Positions 9,430 through 20,609 of a stretch of DNA of 64,000 nt are shown one piece after another. The stretch lies in assembly GCF_019649055.1 (NCBI RefSeq), contig NW_026570278.1, positions 496,001 through 560,000 of the forward strand, written 5' to 3'. Source of the stretch: Paramacrobiotus metropolitanus. Its lineage: Eukaryota; Tardigrada; Eutardigrada; Parachela; Macrobiotidae. Position 1 is the first letter of the stretch. Each line of letters starts with the position of its first letter. The notes under the pieces were generated by a model. That model ran no database searches. It had not been told where the DNA came from and saw only the letters and a program-made list of their open reading frames with translations. The translations under genes were made by a program, and so were the position numbers.

Positions 9430-11416
9430 TTACGTACGAATGCTGGTTAATCCTGGTTGGACATGGGTAGAGCGCGGACCGCCGACCGTTGCCGTTGTCG
9501 CCGTGGAGTACGTCGCAATGCGATTGGGCAAACTGTTGGCTGACTGTGACACAACCCTCCTACATCTGGTGGTCAGCATCATGCGCACTTGCTGTCGGAA
9601 CTCTTTGCTGACCGCCAGGTAAACGAAGAAGTTAAGCGAATAATTCGTCAATAATGAGACGTCACTCATGAGTGGTAAAATAAACATGAAACTTGTTGTA
9701 GGCGTTATAGGCAGCCCAAAGACCTCGGCCAGCACGAGGGCGTTGATTGCCAAGTTGGGAGCTTGAGTAACAATGTAGACAGAGACGGTGCCCAACAGCA
9801 GAATATGGTGGGTGATGGTATGCTTATTGCGAAAGTCGCGGGTTTGATCGGAATGCAGAAGAGCTTGTGTGGCGCGATATTCTCGGCGAATGGTGCAAAT
9901 AAGGATGCTGCTAAACAGCAGCAATAGAAGGAATTTCCCAAAGGTAGTAAATGCCTGCAAAATTCTACCCATCAGCCGTAACAGAAGTGATCTGGATGGC
10001 TGCACGCTGGATGCGTGCCCGTCAAAAAGAATTCAAACAATGTTTCCAAATTAATTAGCCTAGGAATATTTTCATAAACCTCTTAAGATCACAAAAATCT
10101 AGTCTGTACCAGGTAGGTAGTTGATAACTTGATAGGTATTGCAATGGTACGTAGTTGACAACAGTTTACAGTATGTCATAAGTCCAATATAATTATGTCA
10201 GTTGCTTACGCGTGCACTCACTATACATACGAAGAATGCTGCATTTGTTAAATGCAAAGTATGGTAGAAATGAAATCTGAAGCTACTAATTTTATTTGTG
10301 GGACCGCTAGAATACTGACTGTCAAAGTGCCTTGAGCTTCTGCCCAACGCAACAACCAGTGCGGCTGGACAGTTCTCCATACGGACAAGAACTGAAATTG
10401 TTCAATAAGGTCTTTGTTCCACGGAAAAGTGGAAATTGTCCAGCAAATGTAAACCAGCTCATACGATGTTAGCGTGCCAACAATAAGTATGATAACGCAC
10501 ACCGTAATCCGGGCTGGTAGCGCGGGGCGTGTCAAGATCACGCCAAATGGACTGATATAAGCTAACACTCGTCCACCCGCGAATGCAACTAACGTCCTGC
10601 AAATAGCGTAATGATTATTTTATCCAAAGCATTCGAAAAAACCGACGCGTACTGAGAAAAGGCTGTTCAACATATTGTTTACAAATATCTTAAATTATTT
10701 CAGATTATTGCATAATGGGGTGAGCTTCTCAATGTCACGAGTATTTATGGCCTACCAATCGCATATTTCCATGCATATGTAGCACAGGTAATTAGTGATC
10801 GAAGCTGTCACCCACAACCCCACGGCCTTTTGGGGTTCCAGCCAGAACGCCGCAGACTGGACTGGCATTTCCCGAACAAATGTTGGGAAGTAAGCCCACC
10901 TGAGAAAGTTCAAAATGGTTATCGTGTAAATTCAGTAAGCGGCTGAGAATTATTACGTTATTGTTCTTACTGCGCTATCAAGTTGGCGGCATTGATAGTA
11001 GTCATGAACACATTGGTGCTGGTACGCTTTTTGGCTGATTTCAACACGACAATGTTGATCGTATTGCCGAAGGTACAACAAGCCAGAAGGAATGGATATG
11101 CCACCAACCGAACAATGTAAGACCAGTTTACTGAGCTCCCGCTGTTTTTGGAATAGTGTGATTCGTAATCAAAGGTCAAGTTCTTGGTGCAATTACTGGA
11201 TAGGGAATCGTTGGTGATCCACCCGCCGGGAAGGTAACAATCCGCTGTAGCGTTCATTGCGATATTCTTGGATAATCTTTTCTCAAATTGCCAAATTTCT
11301 ACACAGATTATCAAGAGCAAGCACAACCAGGTAGCTGCACTGAAGTCAGCATAAGAAATCCTTTTAGTTGATGCAAGTTTGGATTTCACATGTTGCTGAT
11401 GAAAGATGTAAGGCAT
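9430..11416 (-). CDS. Class A (rhodopsin-like) GPCR, FMRFamide-receptor-like
   Basis: Four exons are proposed: 11416-10971, 10899-10756, 10596-10383 and 9999-9430, giving 457 residues. The first three junctions have good GT-AG sites and matching phase; the last donor (TCC|GTATGG) is less sure. The N-terminus has N-glycosylation sequons. TM1 holds GNTINIVVL, followed by TSTNVFMT before TM2, a pattern typical of FMRFamide-type peptide receptors. TM3 ends VAFAGGRVLAYISPF, TM4 follows, then TM5 (FGKFLLLLLFSSILI), TM6, and TM7 with NYSLNFFVYL. Usual class A landmarks are altered: the Asp of TM2 is Asn (TTINAANL), DRY reads GGR, and NPxxY reads NFFVY. It is likely a plasma-membrane neuropeptide receptor; the ligand is unknown. 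Confidence 0.7.
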
Positions 11417-12012
11417 TTGTTGGACTGAGATCCGTTTACGCCATCAAATCCCGGTTTTCTAAGCTAACCGTTGCCAAAGTGAAATCGATGCAGAAGTATT
11501 TGCGACACCTCACAACTTGTTGTGTGAATGAGCAAACACGGGCTAAAACGGTTTTAGTTTAGGCGGCACAGGAATTTGCGTGCTTATTGAGCCACGAAAA
11601 GTGATTTTCGCCTTTTTTCGAGCATCTCCAGTTACTCTATGACACGACGGAAATCTGCACGAAATGCGACGCGCTGGTTTTCCTGAAATCGCGGTATGCA
11701 GAGCATTTTGTCCAGTACAAAGTCAACGTATTATTATCGTTCTTGACAAGTTGACACACACACACCCGGGAAGTGGAAGTGGCCGATGTATTTTGTCGAC
11801 AGCCAAGTGACCCAAAGTCGGAAACGCAAAATGTACAGGAAAGTGAAGAAAAAGTACGCTGTCGGTAGAGAAAGTGTTGGTAAATTGAGGAACACACCGG
11901 TTTGTTTATCGAAAGCCGATGTCAGAGGATATTACTTAAGGAATGCGGCGAATGCCCCTATCGTCTTGCGCCTTATTTGTACGTGGCTAATCGTGCTAAT
12001 CAGGCTACGTCC
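11417..12012. other. Upstream region of the GPCR gene, nothing recognised
   Basis: This flank should hold the GPCR promoter, but no clear TATA box or start site was found. The short open frames lack domains. Confidence 0.35.
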
Positions 12013-12305
12013 TTAGACACCGTTCAAATATTACGTAACGGCCATGCGAGGGGTGGTCTAACAAAAGTGTTACGCGTTGTTACATGGGGTAGGTGGTCCA
12101 AAAATTTTTGTTACGTGCGGGCCGACACCCCATAGAAAAACTAAAAAAAATTAATAGGTTTTAATTACATTTTTATAGGGGGCTGGTCGGACTCTTCGTT
12201 ACGTACGCAGCTGAGGGGTTGAAACTTTGTTATGTGGTGTTTCAAGGGGTGGGGGGTGGTAAAAAATCACGAAAAATCGCGTTACGTAATATTTAAATTA
12301 CGCCT
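12013..12305. mobile_element. MITE with inverted ATATTACGTAAC ends
   Basis: The left end contains AAATATTACGTAAC (about 12025-12039) and the right end its complement, GTTACGTAATATTT (about 12281-12294). The interior is G-rich with further GTTACG words. No coding capacity, so it is a non-autonomous DNA transposon or its remnant. Outer limits are approximate. Confidence 0.5.
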
Positions 12306-12337
12306 TACTCTGTCGAGTTCTTACGTAGCGAGATCGA

Positions 12338-12938
12338 TTATTAGCAGTAGCATGGCGGTACTAAAGAGAAGGCGTACGCGCGCCGTGAGTGACGTCACAG
12401 TAAGGCAAGCAGCCCGCTAGCGCAGTGCTTTAAGGCTCGTAGGCTCCATAAACTGCTATGGTAAACGCATCTCACTTCCCGTGCTGTGAGTGGGGGATCA
12501 CCGAGTTATAGCTCACAAGAAAGAGAAAAAAATTCAAGTTCTATAATGCAGATGTCTCCAGTAATAAAAGCGAATTGAAATTTTTAGAACGTTTCGAAAG
12601 TAAGCCGAGTTAGCACACAAAGTCAATGCAACGGTCGGTCCAGACCGCGCGACCGTTGTGTGCTAATTTCATACATTTTTTTACCTTTATATAACATTTA
12701 ATAGGCTTTAATAGCACCCATATTATACATCGAAAATCTTAGAACTTTTTTCTCTTCCTTTCAAGCTATAGCCCGCTCTTTTTAAACTTCTGAACCTTAA
12801 AATCGCTTAACATAGCAACCAATGGAGCCTACGGGTCTTAAAGCATTGTGCAGATGGCTGGCTTGCCTTCTCATGACGTAGCACCGGAAGTAGGCGTGTC
12901 GCGCCTTCTATTTGATACTGCCATGGTAGCAGGCAACA
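12338..12938. mobile_element. Foldback element: about 300-bp imperfect inverted arms
   Basis: Two long arms mirror each other around a centre near 12638. Matched pairs include GAAGGCG (12368) with CGCCTTC (12902-12908), the GCTTTAAG/CGTAGGCTCCAT stretch (about 12430) with its complement near 12830, and the inner TTAGCACACAA (12610-12620) with TTGTGTGCTAA (12656-12666). All three pairs give the same centre. There is no coding sequence. It is a foldback or long-TIR MITE that could form a large hairpin. Confidence 0.7.
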
Positions 12939-14404
12939 GCTCCTGTACACGAATAACAAAATGCATGTGGGAACACACAATGCCTAACCATTGAAGGGTC
13001 TATTACTACTGCATTAAGGCCAAGGCTAGTTTGGCTTTATTCAAATGAAGATGGTCGGTTTTTTAAGGTTTTTGAAATCGTATTTTCTTTCTTGATACTT
13101 CGTTATATCCAGTTTAAATTGAGAAAAATTCACAACTTAAAACCGGAAAGATCGGCTTTAAACATACAGTTTAAAATGTGAATCGAAAAAATCACGCTCA
13201 AAAATTAACTAGTCTTCAGGTAACCATACAGAATTTTAGATAGACCACCCAGAAAATCATAAACATATTCCTCCTGCACCTTGCGAGGGCTTTTTTTAAA
13301 AAAAAAGTTTTAAACTTCACAAACTTAAAAAAACACAATTAGGGTTTCGATTTTCGTAAATAACTTGAGTTAAAACGATTTTTTTCAAAATCGCTCTCGC
13401 AATTATACTTCTAAGGTATTTCTACACCCAATGCATAAAGTTTATAAATTATGTTAGATCGCCTGAATTAGGAGTTAGTTTTCAAACTTTATCTGGTGCA
13501 TTTTGAACGGTAGCCTTCGAAAGTTCATGCAAGTTTACATCACTCATGGGCATGTTGACTGTTTCAGCCCACCACATATATCAAACCATAGTGACTATCC
13601 AGACAGCCATTGCCCGCTTCTTACCACACTTGAGTGTGATCAAAATCTATTGTCTTTCGGTGTTTGCTTTGATTCCGCTGATCAGTGCTCTGTTTTATGG
13701 CTGGCAGCAGAACAAAAGATGCGTATCACGATTCTGTGATCTCCATTGATTTCATCGCAGGTGCGCTAACTTGCATTTGCGTTCGTAATGGTGAGCCGGG
13801 CCAGTCACTGCTAGCACCGTTACTCAGTTTGGGCAGCTAACTTAAAAAATCTATATTTCATAACCCTGGAATTTTATCACTTCGCTCTTTTTACCATCGG
13901 ATAGAGCAGTCTTCAATCTGTAAAGCGCCTTGTTTTTGCAAAATGGCCTATTAGGAATAAAGCCGAACTAGCCATGGCCTTAACTGCTAATTATTGCGTA
14001 AGCCAAAAATTCGATAGTAATCGTATATTAACTGAGTACGAATTACTATTATCGTGCTTAATCTTTTACAGAAATCTGTAAATTATGTCTGACGGATTTA
14101 TGCTGATTATGCTAAGCTTTTTGTAGCCTGTGAACTTGTGTTGGTTTGCGTATTTCATGTATAAACTGCGACGAAATGTACCGCGGCTAATTGTCACAAA
14201 ACGAAATTTCTGAAAGGTATTGTACGTGCGTCGGAATGTTCCAACGGCCATACTTTCCAAAAGGAAATGTCCTTGCGATCTGTTGTCCGTTAAATCAAAG
14301 TCCCAAAACGTAATGTCTCACGTCTAGTTGTCCGTAAACCGAAATGAACGCGGGCGAAATGTCGCGGTGCCTTCTTCTTGTATTTATGTTACTCGGTGGG
14401 CTGG
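12939..14404. other. Intergenic, A/T-rich, with one GPCR-like frame
   Basis: Mostly A/T-rich sequence with no gene recognised, apart from the possible exon at 13568-13722. Confidence 0.35.
13568..13722 (+). CDS. Possible GPCR-like exon fragment
   Basis: After an acceptor-like GACTGTTTCAG the frame encodes a hydrophobic, transmembrane-like peptide including IYCLSVFALIPLISALFYGW, and ends at a donor-like TGC|GTATCA. The layout (helix, Arg-containing loop, helix) recalls TM3-TM4 of a GPCR. No neighbouring exons were found, so it may be a pseudogene piece or chance. Confidence 0.25.
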
Positions 14405-14515
14405 GCAGGGGATAAAAGGTGGCAGTGGCACCTGCCACCGGCAACTGCCACCGGCAGTGGCAACTGCCACTGTGCGTTCTGGCAAGTGATTAAAAGTGGA
14501 AACTGGCAACTGCCA
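14405..14515 (+). repeat. GGCAACTGCC-rich repeat, left copy of an inverted pair
   Basis: The block begins GCAGGGGATAAAAGGTGGCA and is built from GGCAGTGG/CCACTGCC words that are themselves partly palindromic. A close copy in inverse orientation lies at 17618-17720. The two could be terminal inverted repeats of one 3.3-kb element or two separate insertions. Confidence 0.7.
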
Positions 14516-14927
14516 AGATATGGCTACACACGCATTTGGTTGTACTTTCTAGTACGGTAAAGGAACTTATGAAACTGCCAACACTAAAATAAGTATTACA
14601 AAAATTGTGCACTCGGAAAATCAGTGCCTACAGACCTGTTCCTCCATCGTATCTCCAGATGTAATAAAAATGTGACAAAAACAAAACTGATTCATCAACA
14701 ATAAAATTTATCAGTATGATGTCTGACCGCTGTCAAGTGTCAGCTACGTCCGCTACGATATCCGCAAGCACAACCACAATGCGCTACCGAACGTTAACAA
14801 TTTTGAGCATCAGCTCCTTTTTGTCTGGCATAAACTCGCGCCGTCCTTTTTCCCAGAGGTCTGCGCTCAAGTTCGGGCTTCGACTCCGACTTGGACAGAT
14901 AAAACTTAGACTGCACATAACTTGGAC

Positions 14928-15098
14928 TTAGGCCTTGTCCCGAATTCGAAGCGAATCTCGCTATGGTACGATTGCTCAACCGCACGAGGCGGCTGTATGC
15001 AGTGGCCACGTCTACAGATACGGTACGCGAAGCCACCTCGCGAGGTGGAGTTGCTGTATCGCAACGAGATTCGCTTTGAATTCGGGCCGAGGCCTTAA
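14928..15098. mobile_element. MITE with about 30-bp inverted ends
   Basis: The left end TTAGGCCTTGTCCCGAATTC is mirrored at the right by GAATTCGGGCCGAGGCCTTA, and the pairing continues inward (GCGAATCTCG with CGAGATTCGC). The element is 171 bp and has no coding sequence. It interrupts a tract of degenerate ACTTGGAC-type words, with TTA at both edges as a possible target duplication. Confidence 0.7.
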
Positions 15099-15305
15099 AC
15101 TTCGGACATGAGCTCGGACATGGACTTCCTAACTTGGACGTCTCGACTTCGACTTGAACTTGGGTGCTTCTTCTTGCGGTTTTCGTATTTTCTAATCAAC
15201 GTCTCATGCTTTTCTATTCTTTTACAATAACCTAAAACATAAGAAACCTATGAGAAAGATATAACATAAGAAAACATGACAACAATAAGAAAATTTTAGA
15301 AACTT

Positions 15306-16423
15306 AAGAAAACTTCAACAAGTTAACATTATTTTGAATATTTTGTGAAAATGAGTTTCCCTCGTTCTCTGTATGACTTAAATGGATCAGCTGTTGTTTG
15401 GACAAAATTTATACCTCACTTTAAAACATTGGTAAGCTTTCTGGAAATCCTGAATGAGAAAGTGGAGCAGCTGACGGCCCTCAACAAGGCTCTGACAGAG
15501 CAGTTGGCTCAGCACGCCGATGTGTCGTCTTCTTCTGTTACTCATCACTCCCCTGATGCATCTCAGCCTTTAGAAAATGTGGAAGCGATTGAGAAAACGA
15601 TTGAGGAACTGTGTGAAAGAGTTTTTCTGGTTGAGTGCGGAGTTGGTAACCAGCGGAATGGGATGGATGAGTACATGAAGGAAGACCCCGATTATGTGAA
15701 AACTGTGGACGAACATTTTGGAGCGGCAGACTATTCGGAAGACATTCCTGGCTTGAAACAAGCAGGTAAAGTCTGGAGCCCAAAGAGGATTGTTCCTGCG
15801 AAACTCGGAAGCTTGCTAAGTCACAATCGAAGAACCTTACCACATCTGCGAACCATCCTACAATGGCGTGGAAACCACAGTCTTATGCATCAGCTATCAA
15901 GAAGGCGCCGAAGGTTGTGTGTGGTACGCGTACTGGAACGAGTGAGGGACCCTCGAGGGAGCTGACAGAAACACTACAAGTGAAGCACCAGCCACATGCG
16001 GACTTCTGTGTGAGAGGTATCCCACGGGTCGAGGATTCGAAGTTTGACAATGTTAAGGACTACAATGCGTTCATTGCCAAACAGCTGGAAGATGTAAGAA
16101 TTCCCACAAGATTTGTGAGTGTATACGTTCCTGCTCGTGGAGATAGACGATCATCCACGTTTGCCCGCATTGGTACCTTTAAAGACATGGCGAAAAAAAT
16201 TCTGGAACCTGAGATTTGGCCAACAAATGTGTTTGTAAGGGAGTGGGTGTACTGAGTTGTGTTTAATTACGCTGCTGTATTCTTCTTGTTTAAAGTTTGA
16301 TCTGAAATATTGTGTATTCTGGAGAATTGTTGTTGTTGTGAGTGTCTGCTGCCTCGGATTGGGTTCTTGCCTTGAATGTGTGCGGACGTTAAACCATTAA
16401 ACTTAAACTTAAACTTAAACTTG
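15306..16423 (+). mobile_element. ORF1-only non-LTR retroposon (HAL1-like)
   Basis: An ORF1-type protein is followed at once by a 3' UTR and a (TTAAAC)n tail, with no reverse transcriptase. The first part (from the ATG at 15351) has a coiled-coil-like heptad pattern (FLEILNEKVEQLTALNKALT). The last part (to the stop at 16255) resembles the RNA-binding half of L1 ORF1 proteins (DFCVRGIPRVEDSKFDN). The two parts are in different frames, so a frameshift lies near 15740-15800. The 3' UTR and tail (about 16330-16423) recur at 42843-42935, showing that the family moves by target-primed reverse transcription using an enzyme made elsewhere. The element sits inside a tract of ACATAAGAAAAC-type words. 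Confidence 0.6.
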
Positions 16424-16860
16424 AAAAACATAAGGAAAACATGAGGAAAACACGAGGAAACCGAAGAAAACAATGCAAACTATGAGAAAAACATGAGAAA
16501 ACATAAGATAATTTGATGAACATAAAGGAATATAAGAACTTAAGAAAACATAATTGCATATGAACATAAGAAAACAGCAAAAAAGCAGTAAATTTGATGG
16601 AAACACAGGAAAACATAAGAAAGCTATAAAAAAATCATTAGAAGCCAGAAGAAAACATAAGAAACAGAAGAAAATAAGAAAATAAAACTATAGGAAAAAA
16701 CATAAGAAACGTCAAAGCCCAGATGCAAAAGTTCAAGGTTCGAACTCCAAATTTAAGGATTCAGGTGCAAGTTAAGTGTTGTACAAGTCCAAGTTTTAGT
16801 AATCCGAATCCAAGTCCGAGCTTAAACGCGGCCTTTCCTCGGCATTGTCTTGCTCTAGAT
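16424..16860. repeat. Degenerate purine-rich tandem tract
   Basis: Repeated AGGAAAACAT / ACATAAGAAAAC-type words continue the tract seen at about 15230-15305 on the other side of the retroposon. Degenerate CAAGTCCAAG-type words follow to about 16830. Low-complexity DNA, no coding potential. Confidence 0.6.
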
Positions 16861-17617
16861 AACTTGGGGCGGGTTTAACTTGAATGCCTGATGCTGCGGC
16901 CGCCGTCACATGTGTGATGTGTCCCATTCATAAGTGCACAATTAGCGCCGGTCTTTCTGTCTACACCGCATTCGCCGCAGCAGTGGCTCAAAGGCCCTTG
17001 GATCATTTTGATTTTAAATTATAAGTACTACGAAACAGTATTCTCAATCACAGTTTCTGGATTTAGACAATTGGGCAGTAATTAATACAGCAGCTTTTTT
17101 CAAGACGCTGCATGTATCTGTACCAGCAGCTTCGTGTGCTTCTGGCAGTCCACTGCTGTGCACTGGACCAAAAAAGCGTTTAACACAGGACGCGTACGAC
17201 TTTGCTGTGTTCGTGTATAGTTTATTAATCCTGTTTGGTGCAAGCCGTGCTGGATCTACAAGTGACAGACGAATTTAATCATTCATTTAAATATGGATTA
17301 GGTTTGTGTAAATTTACCTTGTTTCAGCATTAACGGCCAGCTTTTGTGATCCCCTGCGTTTACCATGAGGCACCAATTCTGCGGATGCCGTATAATAATG
17401 TCGCTGGTTAATGGGATGTTTTCGGACATTTGGAACTGAACAGCATTCCTGCACTCACTGCACTAGGAGGTGAATACTCAATGCACTGCTCTCAGGCTTA
17501 AGAGGCGAGAGATTACTGTAGTTGTATAAAAGCAACTTACTCCGTTTTAAATTTTGTAGATATTTTATAATATAGAGATTATCTTTTGATGGCAGGAACA
17601 TGTCATTTCATGATTCC
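16861..17617. other. Intergenic, nothing recognised
   Basis: No coding frame, domain or repeat was recognised here. Confidence 0.35.
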
Positions 17618-17720
17618 GCCAGTTGCCACGTTTTATTGCTTGCCAGAACACGTAGTGGCAACTGCCACTGCCGGTGGCAGTTGCCAGTGGCAGGTGCCAC
17701 TGCCACCTTTTATCCCCTGC
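17618..17720 (-). repeat. GGCAACTGCC-rich repeat, right copy of an inverted pair
   Basis: Read on the minus strand this is a close copy of 14405-14515, starting GGCAGGGGATAAAAGGTGGC and ending at the same TTCTGGCAAG stretch. Confidence 0.7.
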
Positions 17721-18959
17721 CGGTGGGCTGTGTGTTAAAAAGGTCTCATTCATTAATAACGCCAAAGAATAAAAATGAATATAATTATATATTTAATAAC
17801 TCAACAGAGTAAGCAAGCTGAATAATAGGTTATGGATTCGCAAGACAAAATTATTGGTGCTTGCATTTGAAAAGCCTCTATATCAATTTATCCCAAACAA
17901 ATCCTTTATGATCATCAGTTAACCGACATATTCGCCGCTTACTTTTTTACCAGCTTCCTCTGCGTACCGTATATCTTCCGTTCTAAGCTTTGAGTTCAAC
18001 ACCTGCGGGGATCAAACCTGCGGACCATTCAACACCACAATCTGCAAGCCAGTCTTGATTCCTGATTCCTATTTCCTGATTCCTGTTTCCTGATTCCTAT
18101 TTCCTATTCCTGTATCATTCCGGATCGCCTGTGGAGAACTCTCGCTTTTGCTGTTTACTACCGTTGAGACCATTGCGATGGCTCTCGGTAAACAGGGTAC
18201 GTCGTTGCCTGCTTACGCGTTCTCAACGGGGTTTGGGGATTCTTTTTCTGGCTTCTGCAGTTGTTTTTAGGCACAAAGCATCAAGGAATTTAAGACGAAG
18301 AAATAACAGCTATAGCCCAGTTTGGCTGGCTTGCCATTTCTGGCAAATTCTAAAAGTTTACACACAGGAGAATGTTTATCTGCATCGAATGTGTACTATA
18401 CAACACAAAAAAACAAACTGGAGGCGAACAAAAAGTTATGGTGAGCCGATAGCGATCGGAGCACCACCTTTACGCTTTGACATGCGCTGTCTCAGTAGGC
18501 GGGCACTTGTGCTCTCATTCAGAGCTTTCATTGTTTCAAGTGAACCCGGATATCTAACGGTATCACAATAACTGCCTATATGTGCCAATAGGCCAAAACT
18601 ACAAAGGCAGATACTTTTAAAGATCCGTATAGCGGTAAAACCCGTGCGCTGTAATATGCAAAATTGTGCAATTTTAAACACTAATCAGTTGCGTTTGGCT
18701 ATAATACATGCTTAATCTATTTACAGCGTAAGCTAACCGCATCGTTTATTTTTACTTGTTTAATTATTTCTGGAATATAATATGGAGTGGGATATGAATA
18801 ATAACAACGTCAGCAGGGAAGTCTTATCGCTTTTGCACCAGGAAATGGTATGCCCGCTCTAGTAATTGTTTTATTGTTACCGGCTTTGTAATAGGTTATC
18901 AGTTATGGAGCGACGAAACTGCTTCCGCAATTTTTAACCAATTATCTTGTCCCCTTACC
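17721..18959. other. Intergenic with a TTCCTGA microsatellite
   Basis: About 18055-18115 consists of repeated GATTCCTGATTCCTATTTCC-type units. The rest has no recognised gene. The last part may contain the 5' end of the transposase gene that follows. Confidence 0.4.
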
Positions 18960-20609
18960 TTGAAGGGTGGTCCCCGTGAAGGGCAGCTGTGTGGTCGGCC
19001 ATTAAAAGCGTACCAAGATGCAGACAGATCCGAAGGATCCGTTTTTTGCTATCGATTTTACTGTAACCACCCAGGGCACCAGTTCAGTAAACCACTGTAC
19101 ACGTCGCAGCGCATACCTTCTGAATACGGCCATGGCATATGGAAGGTGCATATACTGCTTGTCATCTGGGCGCTACTGGTTGGACTGAAATACCAGGGCA
19201 TCAGAGTTTTATCAGCTATTCTTGGTGTAGGGTGCGTTTTTTCCAAAGCATATTTTGGGACTCGGAAAAAAGTGGCGTCGTGTTTGGCAGAGATGGCGAA
19301 CGAAAGCAAAGAGCGCGTCATATTGGGCATGCTCAAGTACGGGGTGGAGTGGGCAGGGTCATTTGATGGATCATGGCTTACTCGGGGCTTCTCTGCGTTG
19401 TTCGGGGTGGTTACGCTCATATGTCCAATACGGAAAAAAATATTTGGCACTGCCGTTTTATCGGAGTTTTGTCACACGTGTGCGAAATATCTGAAGAGAA
19501 AAAACCCCGAGTGCGACGATGAAGAAATGGACAATAGCTCTCGCGACGAAACTATCATTAGTGGTATTGATGCTCCAGCTCATGAATGCCAACAAAATTA
19601 TGAGGGTATGGCTGGGTCCATGGAACGATTTGGGGTAGTTGTTCTTGTGATGTATTTAAGACAGTGCTACGGTCTCCTGATATCAAAGTTCATTGGAGAT
19701 GGTGATTCAAAAGCTTACAAGGCGGTATCTGAGAAAGCGGACCATCCTATTCAAAAACTAGAAGACAAGAACCATTTTCCGAAACGATTTGTATCAAGGT
19801 TGACGGGTTTAGCATCCAGAGAAGGGCTAGGCGGTCGCGGGCGTCTGACAAAAGAAAAAATAAAAACAATGGGATTTTATATCACTCATAATCTTAACAA
19901 CCTCAACGCCACGTCTGCCGATGAGGAAATCTTCAACGCAATATGGTGCACGCTGCTGCATCGCGCAAACGACCACTCCAAATGCCCTAAAGGAGCTGAC
20001 AGCTGGTGCGAGCTACAGCAGTAAATAGCCCTAGCCCTACCTCAAAGCTACGTAGTGTCCGACCCGATATCTGCAAATATTGTGAAAGCGGGTTCACCGA
20101 TTTTTGAGGAACTTTCGGCACCGAATTACATTCAAGCTTTGAAACACGACTACAATACTAATTATAACGAAGCTTTTCACTACTTGATCTGGTCATTTTG
20201 TGTCAAAATAAGGATGGCAAGCCTTGAATCCGTGCAAATGGCTGTTGACTTTGCCACATGCGTTTGGAATGACGGCATGTACGAAACACTGAAAGTATTG
20301 TTTTCCAAATTATTTTTGGAAATGCCGAGCGCAACAGTGAAATTTGCGCAAGAATATGACGAACGGAACATAGCTCAGAAAGAACAGAGAAAACGCAAGC
20401 TGGATGACAAAACAGAGGCGGCATTAGAACGGGCAGCTCGGACCAAAGAGTTATTAGCAGTTGCAGCGAAGAATGAAGGAGGACGACCAAGGAAAACTGA
20501 AGCGGCCGAAAAGAGCGTCCCCATGATCGACCAGTCCAGCGGGCCCTTGACCAGAAGACGAAAAAGCGTCTCTTCCGCCTATGAAGCGGGAATGGGATCC
20601 GCTCCCTGA
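18960..20609 (+). pseudogene. Mutator-like transposase gene, frame broken once
   Basis: Two consecutive frames (to 20024, and about 20055-20609) make up one protein of the animal Mutator-like transposase family. The first holds the helical lead-in and the DDE-type landmarks SFDGSWLTRG and GDGDSKAYKAV, then GGRGRL and DSWC. The second, in another frame, holds NYNEAFHYLIW, which carries the expected third acidic residue, and ends in a Lys/Arg-rich tail. The frame changes between 20025 and 20054, where neither a GT-AG intron nor a start codon offers a clean link, so it is probably a decayed transposon gene. No terminal inverted repeats were identified. The catalytic role of the D, D and E residues is inferred from the family. 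Confidence 0.65.

Noticed and set aside
18131-18571. Plus-strand frame of 146 residues before the transposase gene
   Set aside because: It is Arg/Cys/Leu-rich without a domain, starts in a microsatellite flank and has no link to the transposase frame.
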